A stretch of DNA of 52,423 nucleotides, from positions 1-52,423 of the IMG/VR virus record IMGVR_UViG_3300001918_000036. The stretch is one strand, 5' to 3'. The notes beneath the pieces were generated by a model. That model searched no databases. It saw only the letters and a program-made list of their open reading frames with translations, and was not told the DNA's origin. The position numbers and the translations under genes were made by a program. Source of the DNA: a virus. Each line of letters starts with the position of its first letter. Positions within the stretch are counted from its first letter, which is position 1. This document shows, piece by piece, positions 7,779-16,191 of this stretch.

Positions 7779-8573
7779 TTCGCTTGACTTTTGGGACCGT
7801 GGTTTTCTCGCTTTCGTCGCTGGCTTCCGGGTGGCGCGAGTGGTTGTTTTCTTCTCCTCGGTTTTCTTGCCAGCCGTTGCAGCAGGTTTCCGGGTCGAAG
7901 TTTTGCGAGCCGGTTTGGTCGGAGCTTCAACAGGTGCTGGGGCGATCGCCGTTGCCGCCGTTCCATTTTGGGTAAAGCTGTCTTCGACCAGCAGGCCGCG
8001 CCGTTGCATTACTCGTTGCAAGCGGGATTTTTCAAACTGCTGATAGGCCAAAATAGCCATTTCTCCAGTTACCACTTCATCGTTTCCGTAGGGGATGACG
8101 ACGGCTCCATTACTTTCAAGCCACGTGCGAAGTTCGTCAACTCCTATTTCCAGGTCACTGGCTATTGCCTCCAGGTTCTGGCCGGGTAACCGCTTGTCGA
8201 TAGTTTTGGCGTTGGCCGTGGTGGAGCTTGGTCGGTCGAGGGTTGCTGTAGGCATAGGTTCAGGATCCACAGAAGTTTCCCCTGATTCTACTCCTTCAGA
8301 GAAAGGGGAAACCTCTGCCTCCCAAAGCAGTTCATTATTAAGCCAGAGTTTTACCGCCTCAACAGCAAGGATCAGACCGCTCGCCTTTGTGAGCAAAGCT
8401 CCGTAAACAATAGCCTCCGCTGCCACCTGCTGAGTTTCGCAGTGCAGGTTCAGGCAGTTATCCGAAATGCTGATGTGTTGCAGGCTGTCGGCTGCCAGAA
8501 CTGGAAAGCGATCGCGCCATCGCTTGATTTGTAGTCTACGAATTTGCCCAATGTCCCATGCGCTCAATTCCAC
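7773..8573 (-). CDS. Tail-region protein with histone H1-like C-terminus
   Basis: A 266-residue protein just after the tail X gene in transcription order. Residues 1-105 form an ordinary folded-looking domain (SAWDIGQIRRLQIKRWRDRF, then mixed strands). Residues 125-195 contain LEAIASDLEIGVDELRTWLES, reminiscent of a small helical DNA-binding or peptide-binding fold. The last 55 residues are almost only K, R, A, T, P and S, like histone H1 tails. I do not recognise the family. A DNA- or cell-envelope-binding role for the basic tail is inference. Confidence 0.65.
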   Translation of the reverse strand: MELSAWDIGQIRRLQIKRWRDRFPVLAADSLQHISISDNCLNLHCETQQVAAEAIVYGALLTKASGLILAVEAVKLWLNNELLWEAEVSPFSEGVESGETSVDPEPMPTATLDRPSSTTANAKTIDKRLPGQNLEAIASDLEIGVDELRTWLESNGAVVIPYGNDEVVTGEMAILAYQQFEKSRLQRVMQRRGLLVEDSFTQNGTAATAIAPAPVEAPTKPARKTSTRKPAATAGKKTEEKKTTTRATRKPATKARKPRSQKSSEV

Positions 8574-8604
8574 GGCGTTATCCTCAAAACTGCCGTGAGA
8601 GTTC

Positions 8605-8826
8605 CTATCGTCTCCAGGGTGGAAGCCCCTCTTTTGCCTTGGCTGGAGTTGTTTTCAAAACCGGGATTTGGAGTTTCACACCGCTGGGGAGTTGTGGCTC
8701 TCCTACCAGGCTAATGTTCGCTTCAACAATCGTGTTATAGGCGTAGGGGTTGCCGTAGTAGAGATAGGCCAGGGAATCCCAGCGATCGCCCTCCACGGTC
8801 AGGTGTTCCAGGAATTGAGTCATCAT
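8605..8826 (-). CDS. Tail protein X (LysM-type, P2 gpX-like)
   Basis: A 73-residue protein with the single LysM-like fold of P2 gpX: VEGDRWDSLAYLYYGNP followed by YNTIVEANISL and LPSGVKLQIPVL. The length is right for the family. In P2-like tails it connects tube and hub near the baseplate. Its start overlaps the stop of the gpU-like gene, and U-X-D order is conserved apart from the inserted genes between X and D. Confidence 0.9.
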   Translation of the reverse strand: MMTQFLEHLTVEGDRWDSLAYLYYGNPYAYNTIVEANISLVGEPQLPSGVKLQIPVLKTTPAKAKEGLPPWRR

Positions 8827-9293
8827 GCCCCCAGAAATGTTGAAGGATTTACACGGCTAACTTTTCGGAAGCCTTGGAATTTACTGGCTTTTGGTGCAAC
8901 TTCGCCCACCCATTCCTTCAGCTTTACCGTCACTTCAGCGCTGAGTAGGTTGGCCTGGGCATCAGTTACCCGATACACCAGGGGCATGGATTCAAGAATC
9001 CAGTAGCCGTGGAACTTGCCTCCAATGGTGAGGGGGATAGCTTCCTGGGTATCCCCCATTTTGCGGATTAGCTCGATCTCTTCTGCCGGATTACTGAAGT
9101 TGACATGAAAGCGCCACACAATCTCCCAGGTTTTGAGTTTGCCACCGACCTGTTGTAACAAGGGTTTGCCTTGGATGCGCTCATGTTGCACGTAGTTCCA
9201 CTCTTCGGTGGGCGTCATCTTGATGGGCGATCGCAGCCCTTGATAGGTTTGAGTGCCGAGCTGGCAGAAATCCTCAGCATTGAATTTGCTCAC
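8823..9293 (-). CDS. Tail protein, P2 gpU-like
   Basis: A 156-residue protein with the gpU-family features: an early GTQTYQGLRSP-like segment, EWNYVQHERIQGKPLLQ, LKTWEIVWRFH and MGDTQEAIPLTIGGKFHGYW. gpU belongs to the tail tip or terminator assemblies in P2/Mu-type tails. Translation starts at a GTG two bases after the tape-measure stop. It overlaps the X gene downstream. Confidence 0.88.
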   Translation of the reverse strand: MSKFNAEDFCQLGTQTYQGLRSPIKMTPTEEWNYVQHERIQGKPLLQQVGGKLKTWEIVWRFHVNFSNPAEEIELIRKMGDTQEAIPLTIGGKFHGYWILESMPLVYRVTDAQANLLSAEVTVKLKEWVGEVAPKASKFQGFRKVSRVNPSTFLGA

Positions 9294-9295
9294 GT

Positions 9296-11650
9296 CTAAG
9301 CCCCCGCATAGTTAATCCGGGCATCGCGCCGCTGCAAATCCTGCATCAATCGTCCGATTTCATCACGGTGCTCTTCGAGCATGGCTCTGAAATCCTGAGG
9401 ATTGGCACCAGGCCCAAGCGTTACCTGGGGGGCGTAGGTCAAGCTCATCCCCCCACTGGATCCCTGGGGGGCGATGCCCCCCCCAGAGTTGCCCAGTGGA
9501 ATTGGAGAAGCACTCGGTGCAGACATCATGCTCCCCACCGGACTCATTGCATTGCTCATCGCGCTTTGCAGTGGCCCTGGTACGATGCCGCTGGCGATCG
9601 AGTTCACGATATTGCCACCGGAACTCATGATGTCGGAGAGCGGTCCCCACTCGGGAGGGGAGAAAGGCAACGCGCCTCGGACCATACTTGCCACACTGCT
9701 AATGGCACTCCGCACCGCACCCGCACCGGACATAATCCCTTGTGCGATCGAGGTAACGATATTCCGCCCTGCGGCCACCATCTGCGATGCGATCGCCATC
9801 ACCGCTGATACCATCTGCGAACCCATTGCCCGCACCGCACCCACCGCAGCCGCCGTTCCTCCGGTGATAGCGGCCACCACCCCCTGGATAGCGGCTACCG
9901 CCTGGGCGCGAATCATAGCCCAGACCATTGCAAAGGCCATACCCATCGACTGGAAGGTGGCTGAAATCTGGGCAACAATTCCGGCAATCGTCGTTTGGAT
10001 GCCTTGGAAGGCCATCTGGGCGCTAAGACGTAAGTTAAAGAAAGCCATCTGCACTTGGAATAGCATGGCCTGGAAAATGGCGGCGATCGCTGCTGGGACT
10101 TGGGCAAGATTGGCTGGCATAGCGGCAAGGCTTGATTGGATTACTGCTATGAATTCCTGGAACGTGAAGGACGTTCCGGTGAGAGCTGCTCCGATTGAGA
10201 ACACGGCATACACCACACTCAGGAGAATGCCAGCCAGCGCTGCTGCTGAAGTGATCGCAGATACAATCCCACGAACAGCGTTGGCCGCAGCTACCAGGCC
10301 GGGATATTGGCCCGCTGCCAGTGCAAGTTGAAATGCTTGCCATGCCGCCATCGCACTCATCATTCCGCCAATAGCACTCACAACCATGCCGATTCCAATG
10401 ATGAGCGGCCCAATCGCGGCGGCTGCCAGGGCGATCGCTACTCCAACTTTGATGATGCCGGGATGAGCGGCTGCGAACTCAGCAAATCCAGAAACCAAGG
10501 GTGTAAGAGCGCTCAAGATTGAATTGATAGCAGGCAAGATTGCTGAACCAATGGAAGCTCCAAGGATGAACATTTGCGCTCGGAAGCTTTCCATCTGCGC
10601 CTGGGTGGTTTTCAGGCGGTTTTCGTAGCTAGCCTCCATTCCGCCAGATTGCACATTGCCGATAGATTCCAGCGTTGCTTTAAAGTTGTCCAGGTTTTGG
10701 GTCGCTGCCGTAAGTAAAGCCGAGTCTGAGCCAGTTCCAAATAGAGCCTGGAAAATGCCCGTATCGCCTGATTTTTGAGCGGCCTCCAGTAGGGTGGTAA
10801 TCGCGCCTGTCGCATCTTCGGCCACCATCTTCTCGAACTGGGCTGCTGGTAGATCGATACTTGCAAGCGCTTCCTGGAATCCCTCGGTTTGTTGGGTGGC
10901 ATTTTGCAATTTGGGAAGCATCGCGTTCATGGCCGTTCCCACCACTTCAGGTGGATACCCCAAATTTAGGAAGCCTGTGGCCAGGGCCGCGCCTTCTTCA
11001 TTCAGCAAGCCAAACATACGCATTGTCGAGCCGGAACGCTGCAACACACTGGCGATCGCCCTCTCGCTGGTTGCTCCAGTATCTGCCAGGTAGTTGATGG
11101 TATCCCCAAGCTGGCTGAGGCCCTGCAAGTCCACCATGCCAGTTTGTGAATCGAACAGGCCCATCACGTTGGTCAGGGTGGCTACGGCTCCCCCGGCCTC
11201 TTCCCCTGTCATGTCCCAGGCAACTCCCGCCTGGTTGACCAGTCGAGTATAGTCGCCAATCTGATTTCGAGCTACCCCCAATTTCCCGGCCTCTGCGTAG
11301 AAGTCGGCAATCGTTGTGGGCATTTGGCCCAACTCCGCAGAAAGCGCTACAACTTCAGCCTGAAGCGCCCGTGCTCCGTCTGTGTTCGGCTGCACTCCCA
11401 ACGCCTTATTGGTATCAGACATAGCCGATTCCAACTCGATCGCCGCATTTACCGAAGCCCCAAGCCCCTCCATAATGGGCCTGGAAACGTTATTGGTATA
11501 CTGCTGCCCAAAATTGGTGAGGCGCTCGCCCACCTCCAGGGTGTTGCGAGCGCGTTCCTGCATGCTTTCAATTTCTTGTGCAACGTCTCGAATTGGGCCG
11601 CTGGCTTCGTTAATGGCGCTGATCAAGATTTCGAGCTTTGATTGCGCCAT
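9296..11650 (-). CDS. Tail tape measure protein
   Basis: A 784-residue protein. Residues 70-390 resemble the TP901-type tape-measure core (AAIELESAMSD, FYAEAGKLGVARNQ, TNVMGLF, NLGYPPEVVG, FGTGSDSALLTA). Two hydrophobic stretches follow (about 400-430 and 455-500), then a long Ala/Met/Gln helical region and a Gly/Ser/Pro-rich C-terminus. These proteins set tail length and may form a channel in the inner membrane at injection. At about 0.15 nm per residue, the family rule, 784 residues imply a tail of roughly 110-120 nm. Position between chaperone and U is canonical. Confidence 0.93.
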   Translation of the reverse strand: MAQSKLEILISAINEASGPIRDVAQEIESMQERARNTLEVGERLTNFGQQYTNNVSRPIMEGLGASVNAAIELESAMSDTNKALGVQPNTDGARALQAEVVALSAELGQMPTTIADFYAEAGKLGVARNQIGDYTRLVNQAGVAWDMTGEEAGGAVATLTNVMGLFDSQTGMVDLQGLSQLGDTINYLADTGATSERAIASVLQRSGSTMRMFGLLNEEGAALATGFLNLGYPPEVVGTAMNAMLPKLQNATQQTEGFQEALASIDLPAAQFEKMVAEDATGAITTLLEAAQKSGDTGIFQALFGTGSDSALLTAATQNLDNFKATLESIGNVQSGGMEASYENRLKTTQAQMESFRAQMFILGASIGSAILPAINSILSALTPLVSGFAEFAAAHPGIIKVGVAIALAAAAIGPLIIGIGMVVSAIGGMMSAMAAWQAFQLALAAGQYPGLVAAANAVRGIVSAITSAAALAGILLSVVYAVFSIGAALTGTSFTFQEFIAVIQSSLAAMPANLAQVPAAIAAIFQAMLFQVQMAFFNLRLSAQMAFQGIQTTIAGIVAQISATFQSMGMAFAMVWAMIRAQAVAAIQGVVAAITGGTAAAVGAVRAMGSQMVSAVMAIASQMVAAGRNIVTSIAQGIMSGAGAVRSAISSVASMVRGALPFSPPEWGPLSDIMSSGGNIVNSIASGIVPGPLQSAMSNAMSPVGSMMSAPSASPIPLGNSGGGIAPQGSSGGMSLTYAPQVTLGPGANPQDFRAMLEEHRDEIGRLMQDLQRRDARINYAGA

Positions 11651-11655
11651 TACTG

Positions 11656-12083
11656 TTACTTCCCTTTACCCTTTGCAGCTTTCCAAAACTCTTCTACTTG
11701 CTCACACCAGTAGGCCACCTCATCGGCCTCCATCTCATCGATTTCTTTTAAACTCCAACCAGTCGTGTGAGCGAGAGCAATTATGCTTTGCCCGGTTGGG
11801 TATTTGATTCCCCCTTGCTTCCCTGTACCTCCTGAGCCAGGGTATTAAAATCATCCAGGTCAAGATCCATTACGTCCTCAAAGGTGAGGAAGGTTCCGTC
11901 TACTTCCACCAGCAAGGAAACCAGATAGTACACAACATCTTCGGGATGCTTCGGCCCAGCTTGCCGCTGAGCGTTTCTCAGATCGCGAGTTTTCGCGGTG
12001 TGCAATACCCGAAAGGTTCGGCCATCGGACAGCTTGGGAAGGGTGGCGATCGCCTCGCTCTGAGTCTCATTCGCTTTGGTCAT
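11656..12083 (-). CDS. Tail assembly chaperone, -1 frameshift fusion (G-T / E-E')
   Basis: Reading in the zero frame to the G-run at 11810-11814 and then slipping -1 gives an open frame to TAA at 11656-11658, a 142-residue fusion. The extension contains TGWSLKEIDEMEADEVAYWC and VEEFWKAAKGK, the short acidic/aromatic helix of gpE' / T-domain proteins. It has no separate start codon with a ribosome site. The candidate slip codon is GGG in AAG-GGG-GAA: Gly-tRNA can re-pair with GGG one base back. The fusion is followed four bases later by the tape-measure ATG. Confidence 0.8.
11781..12083 (-). CDS. Tail assembly chaperone, short product (gpE/G-like)
   Basis: The 100-residue zero-frame product starts MTKANETQSEAIATLPKLSDGR and has the usual helical LRNAQRQAG...VYYLVSLLVEVDG composition of the short tail chaperone. 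It ends shortly after a run of five G residues on the coding strand (11810-11814). It lies between the tube and tape-measure genes, where contractile- and long-tailed phages keep their chaperone pair. It would bind the tape measure during tail polymerisation. Confidence 0.85.
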   Translation of the reverse strand: MTKANETQSEAIATLPKLSDGRTFRVLHTAKTRDLRNAQRQAGPKHPEDVVYYLVSLLVEVDGTFLTFEDVMDLDLDDFNTLAQEVQGSKGESNTQPGKA

Positions 12084-12128
12084 GGTCTACTCCAAGGGAA
12101 CGTGGAACTAAATAAAAACTGAAAAGTT

Positions 12129-12638
12129 TTACAGGGCCAGGTTTTGGCGGAATCCGGCGAGTAGGTCTACTCCACCTGCCTTGTAGATGTTGTTGTGGGC
12201 ATCAAACTCGACAATGACCTCCCGGCCAAACACCTGCTTGACGTAATGCACCGCCAGTTCCGACTCAAATTCGGCCTGCTCTTTCTGGCTGTAGGTGCCC
12301 AGGGGGTTGACTTTAAAGATGGCCCGCATAGTTGTGACCAGGGCGGTGGTCGATTCCCGGCCTGTTTGGCCATAGGTTTCGACGCTGGCTCGCACCTGTA
12401 GCTCGACGGCCCGAGTGAAATCAGCCGCAAGCCGCGCCCACTCGGGATAGAAGCTATCCCAGGTAATGGTTGCCTCTAGCGGCTCAATGCCATCGACATA
12501 CTCTGGGGTGCCAAAAATGCCCAGGCTTTCTTGCTCAGATAGGGTCAGCTCAATATCCGGCAATTCAATTTCCTTTGCACGGCCTACAAAGTTGTTGCCG
12601 TTCATGTAGATATTGGCGTTGCTGATACGGTTGGGCAT
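12129..12638 (-). CDS. Major tail tube protein (P2 FII-like)
   Basis: A 169-residue protein starting MPNRISNANIYMNGNNFVGR, followed by ELPDIELTLSEQESLGIFG and YVDGIEPLEATITW, the order seen in the P2 FII tube family. It forms the rigid inner tube inside the sheath. It follows the sheath gene in transcription and precedes the chaperone pair, the standard sheath-tube-chaperone order. Length is normal for the family. Confidence 0.93.
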   Translation of the reverse strand: MPNRISNANIYMNGNNFVGRAKEIELPDIELTLSEQESLGIFGTPEYVDGIEPLEATITWDSFYPEWARLAADFTRAVELQVRASVETYGQTGRESTTALVTTMRAIFKVNPLGTYSQKEQAEFESELAVHYVKQVFGREVIVEFDAHNNIYKAGGVDLLAGFRQNLAL

Positions 12639-12690
12639 CGTGGGCCTCTTAAGGTGTCAGGTCAGAAGATAGAAGACAGAAGGTAGAAGG

Positions 12691-14148
12691 TTAGGCGTCA
12701 GCGAGCGATCGCCCTAACTGGTTCAAGAAAGTGATGTCAATCAGGCTCTCAAAGGTGATGCGCTCTGCTGGAGGCGGAGGCATGAAACTCAGACTGAAGG
12801 TGATGTGACCCAGAGCCAGTTCGGTTGCTGGGTTCAGGTCTGGGTTGTAGCTGCACTCGCCATCGATGAGTGCTCCACGCCCAATCAGGGTGCGGATGAA
12901 GGCGTTACAGGATTCGGTGATCGACTCGATCAGGGCGTTGTTGATGGGGCGATCGATGAACTGCAACATGCTGTATTCCAGCGACTCATGCAGGATGTCG
13001 GCCACCCGCCGAATATTGATGAAATTACGAGGTGCCGTCACCGTGGGCCATGCCGTTGAACGGTTCCCCCAGGTGCGGATGCCAGTCCCGAAATCCTTAA
13101 AGGTAGTAACGATGCCCTGCTCATTCAGCAGGTTCACCTCACTGGTATTGTCGTTGATCGAAGCCGTCAATCGACGCTCAACGCCAGTAATGCCATTGAT
13201 TTCGGTATTGGATGCGCTCCACCAGTAGCCGCGATCGTTGTCCTTCTTTGCCATTACCCCAGCCCAGTATGGGCTGAAGGGTACCAATTCCTCAGTGTTG
13301 GTGCTGATATTCAAGCGCTTCAGGTGGGGATAGCACGCTACCAAACGATCAGAACTGGTGTTGAAATCCACAGCTCCACCGACTCCACGGCTGGCGATCG
13401 CATTATCAAACGTAATGCTGACAGGCAGGTCGGCAACGGCGATCGCCCGTTCCTTCTCAGCGATTGTCACCATTTCAGTCCAGACGGCACGAGTACCGCT
13501 GAAGCCAGGAGCAATAAGCGTTTTGATGTGATAGCCGAAAGTGGGGTAGGCATCCAGGAACGCTTGCATCCCAGTGCGGTTGCCGCCAGCGTCTACCGTG
13601 CCGATGATTTCAGCATTGGTAACTTTGGTGGGATCCAGGTAGCTGTAATCCACCAGGATGCTTGTGCTGGTTGTGATAGCACTACCAGTCGCAGGTAGTG
13701 TCAGTTTGCCGTTGGTGGAATCCAGTGTGTAGTCTGTGTTTGCGACATAGGTAGGTGTTCCACCTGCGCCTGTTACCGTCACCGCCGAAACCTGCGAATG
13801 GGCCAGAGTGATTTCGCGATCATCCCCAAAGGTATGGGCCTCATCGGTAACAGTGGTGGTGTCGGTCGCCGTATCCAGGCAATTCACCACAATGCACAAA
13901 CCTGCGCCCTGGTCGAAGATGGCATCAAGGGCCTGCGGAATTGTGAAACCACTACGATCCTGGCCGAAGTAGCGCACCGCATCACGCTTGTTGGTGATGA
14001 GCTTCATGGTATTGAGGGTGCGATCGCCTGCTGCAACGTCCAGCATGGGAGCGCTGCCTACTAAACCAATCACCGCCGTCCGTACCTGTCGGATCGGAGT
14101 GAGGCCGCTATCAATTTCGATGGTTTCTACACCGTGCAAAAAGGTCAT
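12691..14148 (-). CDS. Contractile tail sheath protein
   Basis: A 485-residue sheath protein. The N-terminus MTFLHGVETIEIDSGLTPIR and VRTAVIGLVGSAP is diagnostic, as is the C-terminal half with PFSPYWAGVMAKKDNDRGYW, GIRTWGNRSTA and FINIRRVADILHESLEYSM. Contraction of this protein drives the tube through the envelope, so the virion is a myovirus. A less conserved insertion (about residues 115-185, beta-rich) is probably the surface domain. Its ATG overlaps the stop of the small preceding gene. Confidence 0.96.
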   Translation of the reverse strand: MTFLHGVETIEIDSGLTPIRQVRTAVIGLVGSAPMLDVAAGDRTLNTMKLITNKRDAVRYFGQDRSGFTIPQALDAIFDQGAGLCIVVNCLDTATDTTTVTDEAHTFGDDREITLAHSQVSAVTVTGAGGTPTYVANTDYTLDSTNGKLTLPATGSAITTSTSILVDYSYLDPTKVTNAEIIGTVDAGGNRTGMQAFLDAYPTFGYHIKTLIAPGFSGTRAVWTEMVTIAEKERAIAVADLPVSITFDNAIASRGVGGAVDFNTSSDRLVACYPHLKRLNISTNTEELVPFSPYWAGVMAKKDNDRGYWWSASNTEINGITGVERRLTASINDNTSEVNLLNEQGIVTTFKDFGTGIRTWGNRSTAWPTVTAPRNFINIRRVADILHESLEYSMLQFIDRPINNALIESITESCNAFIRTLIGRGALIDGECSYNPDLNPATELALGHITFSLSFMPPPPAERITFESLIDITFLNQLGRSLADA

Positions 14149-14369
14149 TGTGCGGCTTCCTCGGTTGATTTACTGGATTTGCGGGTGGGTTTTGCAGGGG
14201 CTTCCACCTTTGATAAAAACTTGTTGCAGACCATAGCCTGCACCTGGGAGTTATCCGCTGGCAGGTCATAGTCCTTGCCAGGGTGGAGGGTGATGTCGGT
14301 GACTGATTCTCCATCTCGCAGGGAGAGAGAACACACCGGGCCTTGATACTTAAACCGGGATACCGCCAA
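14145..14369 (-). CDS. Small protein upstream of sheath (Mu gp38/DUF2635 position)
   Basis: A 74-residue protein beginning MAVSRFKYQGPVCSLSLRDG with DITLHPGKDYDLPADNSQV and a basic, Ser/Lys-rich tail. Mu-like phages carry a small DUF2635 protein exactly here, between gp37 and sheath, with a similar beta-rich N-terminus and disordered tail. I did not see enough identity to claim the family outright. It overlaps both neighbours, indicating coupled translation. Confidence 0.65.
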   Translation of the reverse strand: MAVSRFKYQGPVCSLSLRDGESVTDITLHPGKDYDLPADNSQVQAMVCNKFLSKVEAPAKPTRKSSKSTEEAAQ

Positions 14370-14841
14370 CGGTCAATCCTCCAAAATCGTCAATTGCCTG
14401 GATCTGGGTGAGTAAGCTCCCCAGTTCATCACTTGCTGCCTCTACCACGTAGGCTTCGGCCACGTAAACTGCCTCGCAAACCCAGTAGTTTTCTAGCTGT
14501 CCTAAGAATTCCCGACTCTTTAAATAGAGCTTTTGGCAGTGCGGCGGCTGCCAACCGTACAGCAGCAGGTTTACCGCCTTCAACAAAGCCTCAGCCCCAG
14601 ATTCATCCCGCCATGAGGACGATCGCACCTCTATCCGCCAGTCCATCCGTACCGACTGGAACTGTAGGTCGGTCATTTCGGGAGCCTCTGGCCGATCCTC
14701 TTTCCAGAAGATCAGCACCTGTGGAGCGCCATTCAGCTCACCATATTCCTTCATCTTGTTGGGAAGGCCACGGACGATGACCCCAGCATCACGGATGGGG
14801 GCCAGCCGACTCACCAAAGCCTCTCGAATTTCGCTTAACAT
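14350..14841 (-). CDS. Tail/neck protein, Mu gp37-like
   Basis: A 163-residue protein beginning MLSEIREALVSRLAPIRDAG, with VLIFWKEDRPEAPEMTDLQ and WRIEVRSSSWRDESGAEALL, a composition like the gp37/DUF1834 proteins of Mu-like phages. Those are thought to terminate or complete the tail. It sits between the virion-morphogenesis gene and the sheath, as in Mu. The start overlaps a small ORF and the stop overlaps the next gene. Confidence 0.7.
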   Translation of the reverse strand: MLSEIREALVSRLAPIRDAGVIVRGLPNKMKEYGELNGAPQVLIFWKEDRPEAPEMTDLQFQSVRMDWRIEVRSSSWRDESGAEALLKAVNLLLYGWQPPHCQKLYLKSREFLGQLENYWVCEAVYVAEAYVVEAASDELGSLLTQIQAIDDFGGLTVGGIPV

Positions 14842-14947
14842 CAGGCAACTCCAGGCAGGTATTCAGGTGGGTGATGCGCTTGCGGAGGCGATCGCCCTTG
14901 CATAACAGGGGCCAATAGAGCAATGCCCACAGCCGAAATGTCCTCAT
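14789..14947 (-). CDS. Small ORF coupled to virion morphogenesis gene
   Basis: A 52-codon ORF whose ATG overlaps the stop of the upstream gene (ATGA) and which fills the otherwise empty 100 bases before the gp37-like gene. It begins MRTFRLWALLYWPLLCKGDR, so it has a short aromatic hydrophobic N-terminal segment followed by basic residues. The end overlaps the next gene by about 50 bases. Coupling and gap filling support it. No function is known to me; it could simply carry ribosomes to the next gene. Confidence 0.45.
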   Translation of the reverse strand: MRTFRLWALLYWPLLCKGDRLRKRITHLNTCLELPDVKRNSRGFGESAGPHP

Positions 14948-15360
14948 AGCGTCCCCAGATAGCTTTCAAAAATTCGTTCAATGGGTGGCTTGTGCCGTGC
15001 GGCAATGCCGATAAATGGCCGCGACACCATCTTGCTGGTACCAGTGGCGTGGAAGATGCCGTATCTCACACCCTCAGAGCGCACTCGCACGCTGCTGGCA
15101 CTGGCAGGTTCTTTGGCAATGCTGCCAGCCAGGGCGCTACTTTCCCTGAGGATGGCGCTACCACGCTTCTGGCGAAGTGTGGAGGGTTTCAGCGCGGCCC
15201 ACGGTTTTCCATCGGGATCTGATTGGCGTGCAAAATTAAGGCGGGTCTCCCTTTCCATGTAGAGGCCCGCTTCATCAAGTGGCTCCTGGAGGTTGTCCAG
15301 CCCTTCGCTAAGCCGATTTAGATCCGCTAAAACCTTCTCTGCCTTGATGCGAATCCTCAC
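14944..15360 (-). CDS. Phage virion morphogenesis protein (Mu gpG-like)
   Basis: A 138-residue protein with the Mu gpG / P2 gpS-type pattern: early helices with RLSEGLDNLQEPLDEAGLYM, then FARQSDPDGKPWAALKPSTL and the C-terminal VRYGIFHATGTSKMVSRPF. Such proteins complete tails or join heads to tails. The order (connector, G-like, gp37-like, sheath) is that of Mu. A plus-strand accessory gene lies just upstream. Confidence 0.88.
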   Translation of the reverse strand: MRIRIKAEKVLADLNRLSEGLDNLQEPLDEAGLYMERETRLNFARQSDPDGKPWAALKPSTLRQKRGSAILRESSALAGSIAKEPASASSVRVRSEGVRYGIFHATGTSKMVSRPFIGIAARHKPPIERIFESYLGTL

Positions 15361-15414
15361 TGCAAAAGCCTTGTAACGCTACATTTAGACAATTCCTATG
15401 GAGGTGATCGATTT

Positions 15415-15744
15415 ATGAAATGCGAACTGATGGTTACTGAAAATCAAGACGTTGAAGAAACCTTCCACTGGTTGAGGTCAATAGGAATTTATTTGGATAC
15501 ACCCGATGACATAATCGATTTTGTCCCTGTTATTTATCTTGAGCTAATAGAAATACCAACAGTTTTAGAGATTCTTGGGCAGAGTGGCGAGCTAATAGTC
15601 AAGAAAATTACAAGCCACGGAATTTTGTTCTACATCAGTCAGTTTTCTATTGAGGATCCAGAGTTGAAGCGCCGTGTGTTGGGTGATTTCGCTGACAAGG
15701 TTATCTTTTGTCCGATGAGCAATGTGAAAGCCATTTGGGTTTGA
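15415..15744 (+). CDS. AT-rich accessory gene (moron) of unknown function
   Basis: A 109-residue protein on the strand opposite the tail operon, with markedly lower GC than both neighbours and a textbook ribosome site (GGAGGTGAT, 6 bases before the ATG). Reads as a small soluble alpha/beta protein: VEETFHWLRSIGIYLDTP near the start and LGDFADKVIFCPMSNVKAIW at the end. No family recognised. Its isolation, orientation and composition are those of an autonomously expressed phage accessory gene. Confidence 0.7.
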   Translation: MKCELMVTENQDVEETFHWLRSIGIYLDTPDDIIDFVPVIYLELIEIPTVLEILGQSGELIVKKITSHGILFYISQFSIEDPELKRRVLGDFADKVIFCPMSNVKAIWV

Positions 15745-15751
15745 TTTGCCC

Positions 15752-16189
15752 CTACAGAAGCGCTTCACCCCAGTTCACTGTCTGGGTTAAATACCCTTCA
15801 ATTGGAGCACCCAGTGCCGCGCTAGTGCCGAAAGCGGAGGCGATCGCCATCTCCAGGTAGAAGTCTCCGGTGACGGGAGCTGCGAATCCGCCCAGGTCGT
15901 TGATAGTGGCTGTGGCCTTTGCCCCTACCTGCACCGTAGCAGGTAGGGCCGCTGGGATTCGCTCCACGCCACCCACCGAAACCGATACAATCCGGCCTTT
16001 TATGTAGATTCGCGGCATCTCTCCAGCTTCGACGGCTTTGGGCTGGGCTGTCCGGTTCTGCGCTCTGAGGTAGCACTGCACCACCCATTCCTCCACCATC
16101 GCCACGGGTTCTCCCAGGTCGTTGATGTCGGGTTCTCCAGTTGGCACCAGAAAGGTAAGGGTGGCATTAGCAGGAAACGGGCTGGCCAT
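15752..16189 (-). CDS. Head-tail joining/neck protein candidate
   Basis: A 145-residue beta-rich protein (MASPFPANATLTFLVPTGEP; GRIVSVSVGGVERIP; GDFYLEMAIASAFG). It lies between the lysis cassette and the morphogenesis gene, where neck proteins are expected, and has a good ribosome site (GAGGAG, 5 bases from ATG). The family is not recognised from sequence. Assignment as a neck or stopper protein is from order and size. Confidence 0.55.
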   Translation of the reverse strand: MASPFPANATLTFLVPTGEPDINDLGEPVAMVEEWVVQCYLRAQNRTAQPKAVEAGEMPRIYIKGRIVSVSVGGVERIPAALPATVQVGAKATATINDLGGFAAPVTGDFYLEMAIASAFGTSAALGAPIEGYLTQTVNWGEALL

Positions 16190-16191
16190 CG

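Noticed and set aside
9474-10331. 285-codon plus-strand ORF opposite the tape measure gene
   Set aside because: It mirrors the Ala-rich codon pattern of the tape measure protein on the other strand and has no ribosome site or recognisable protein features.
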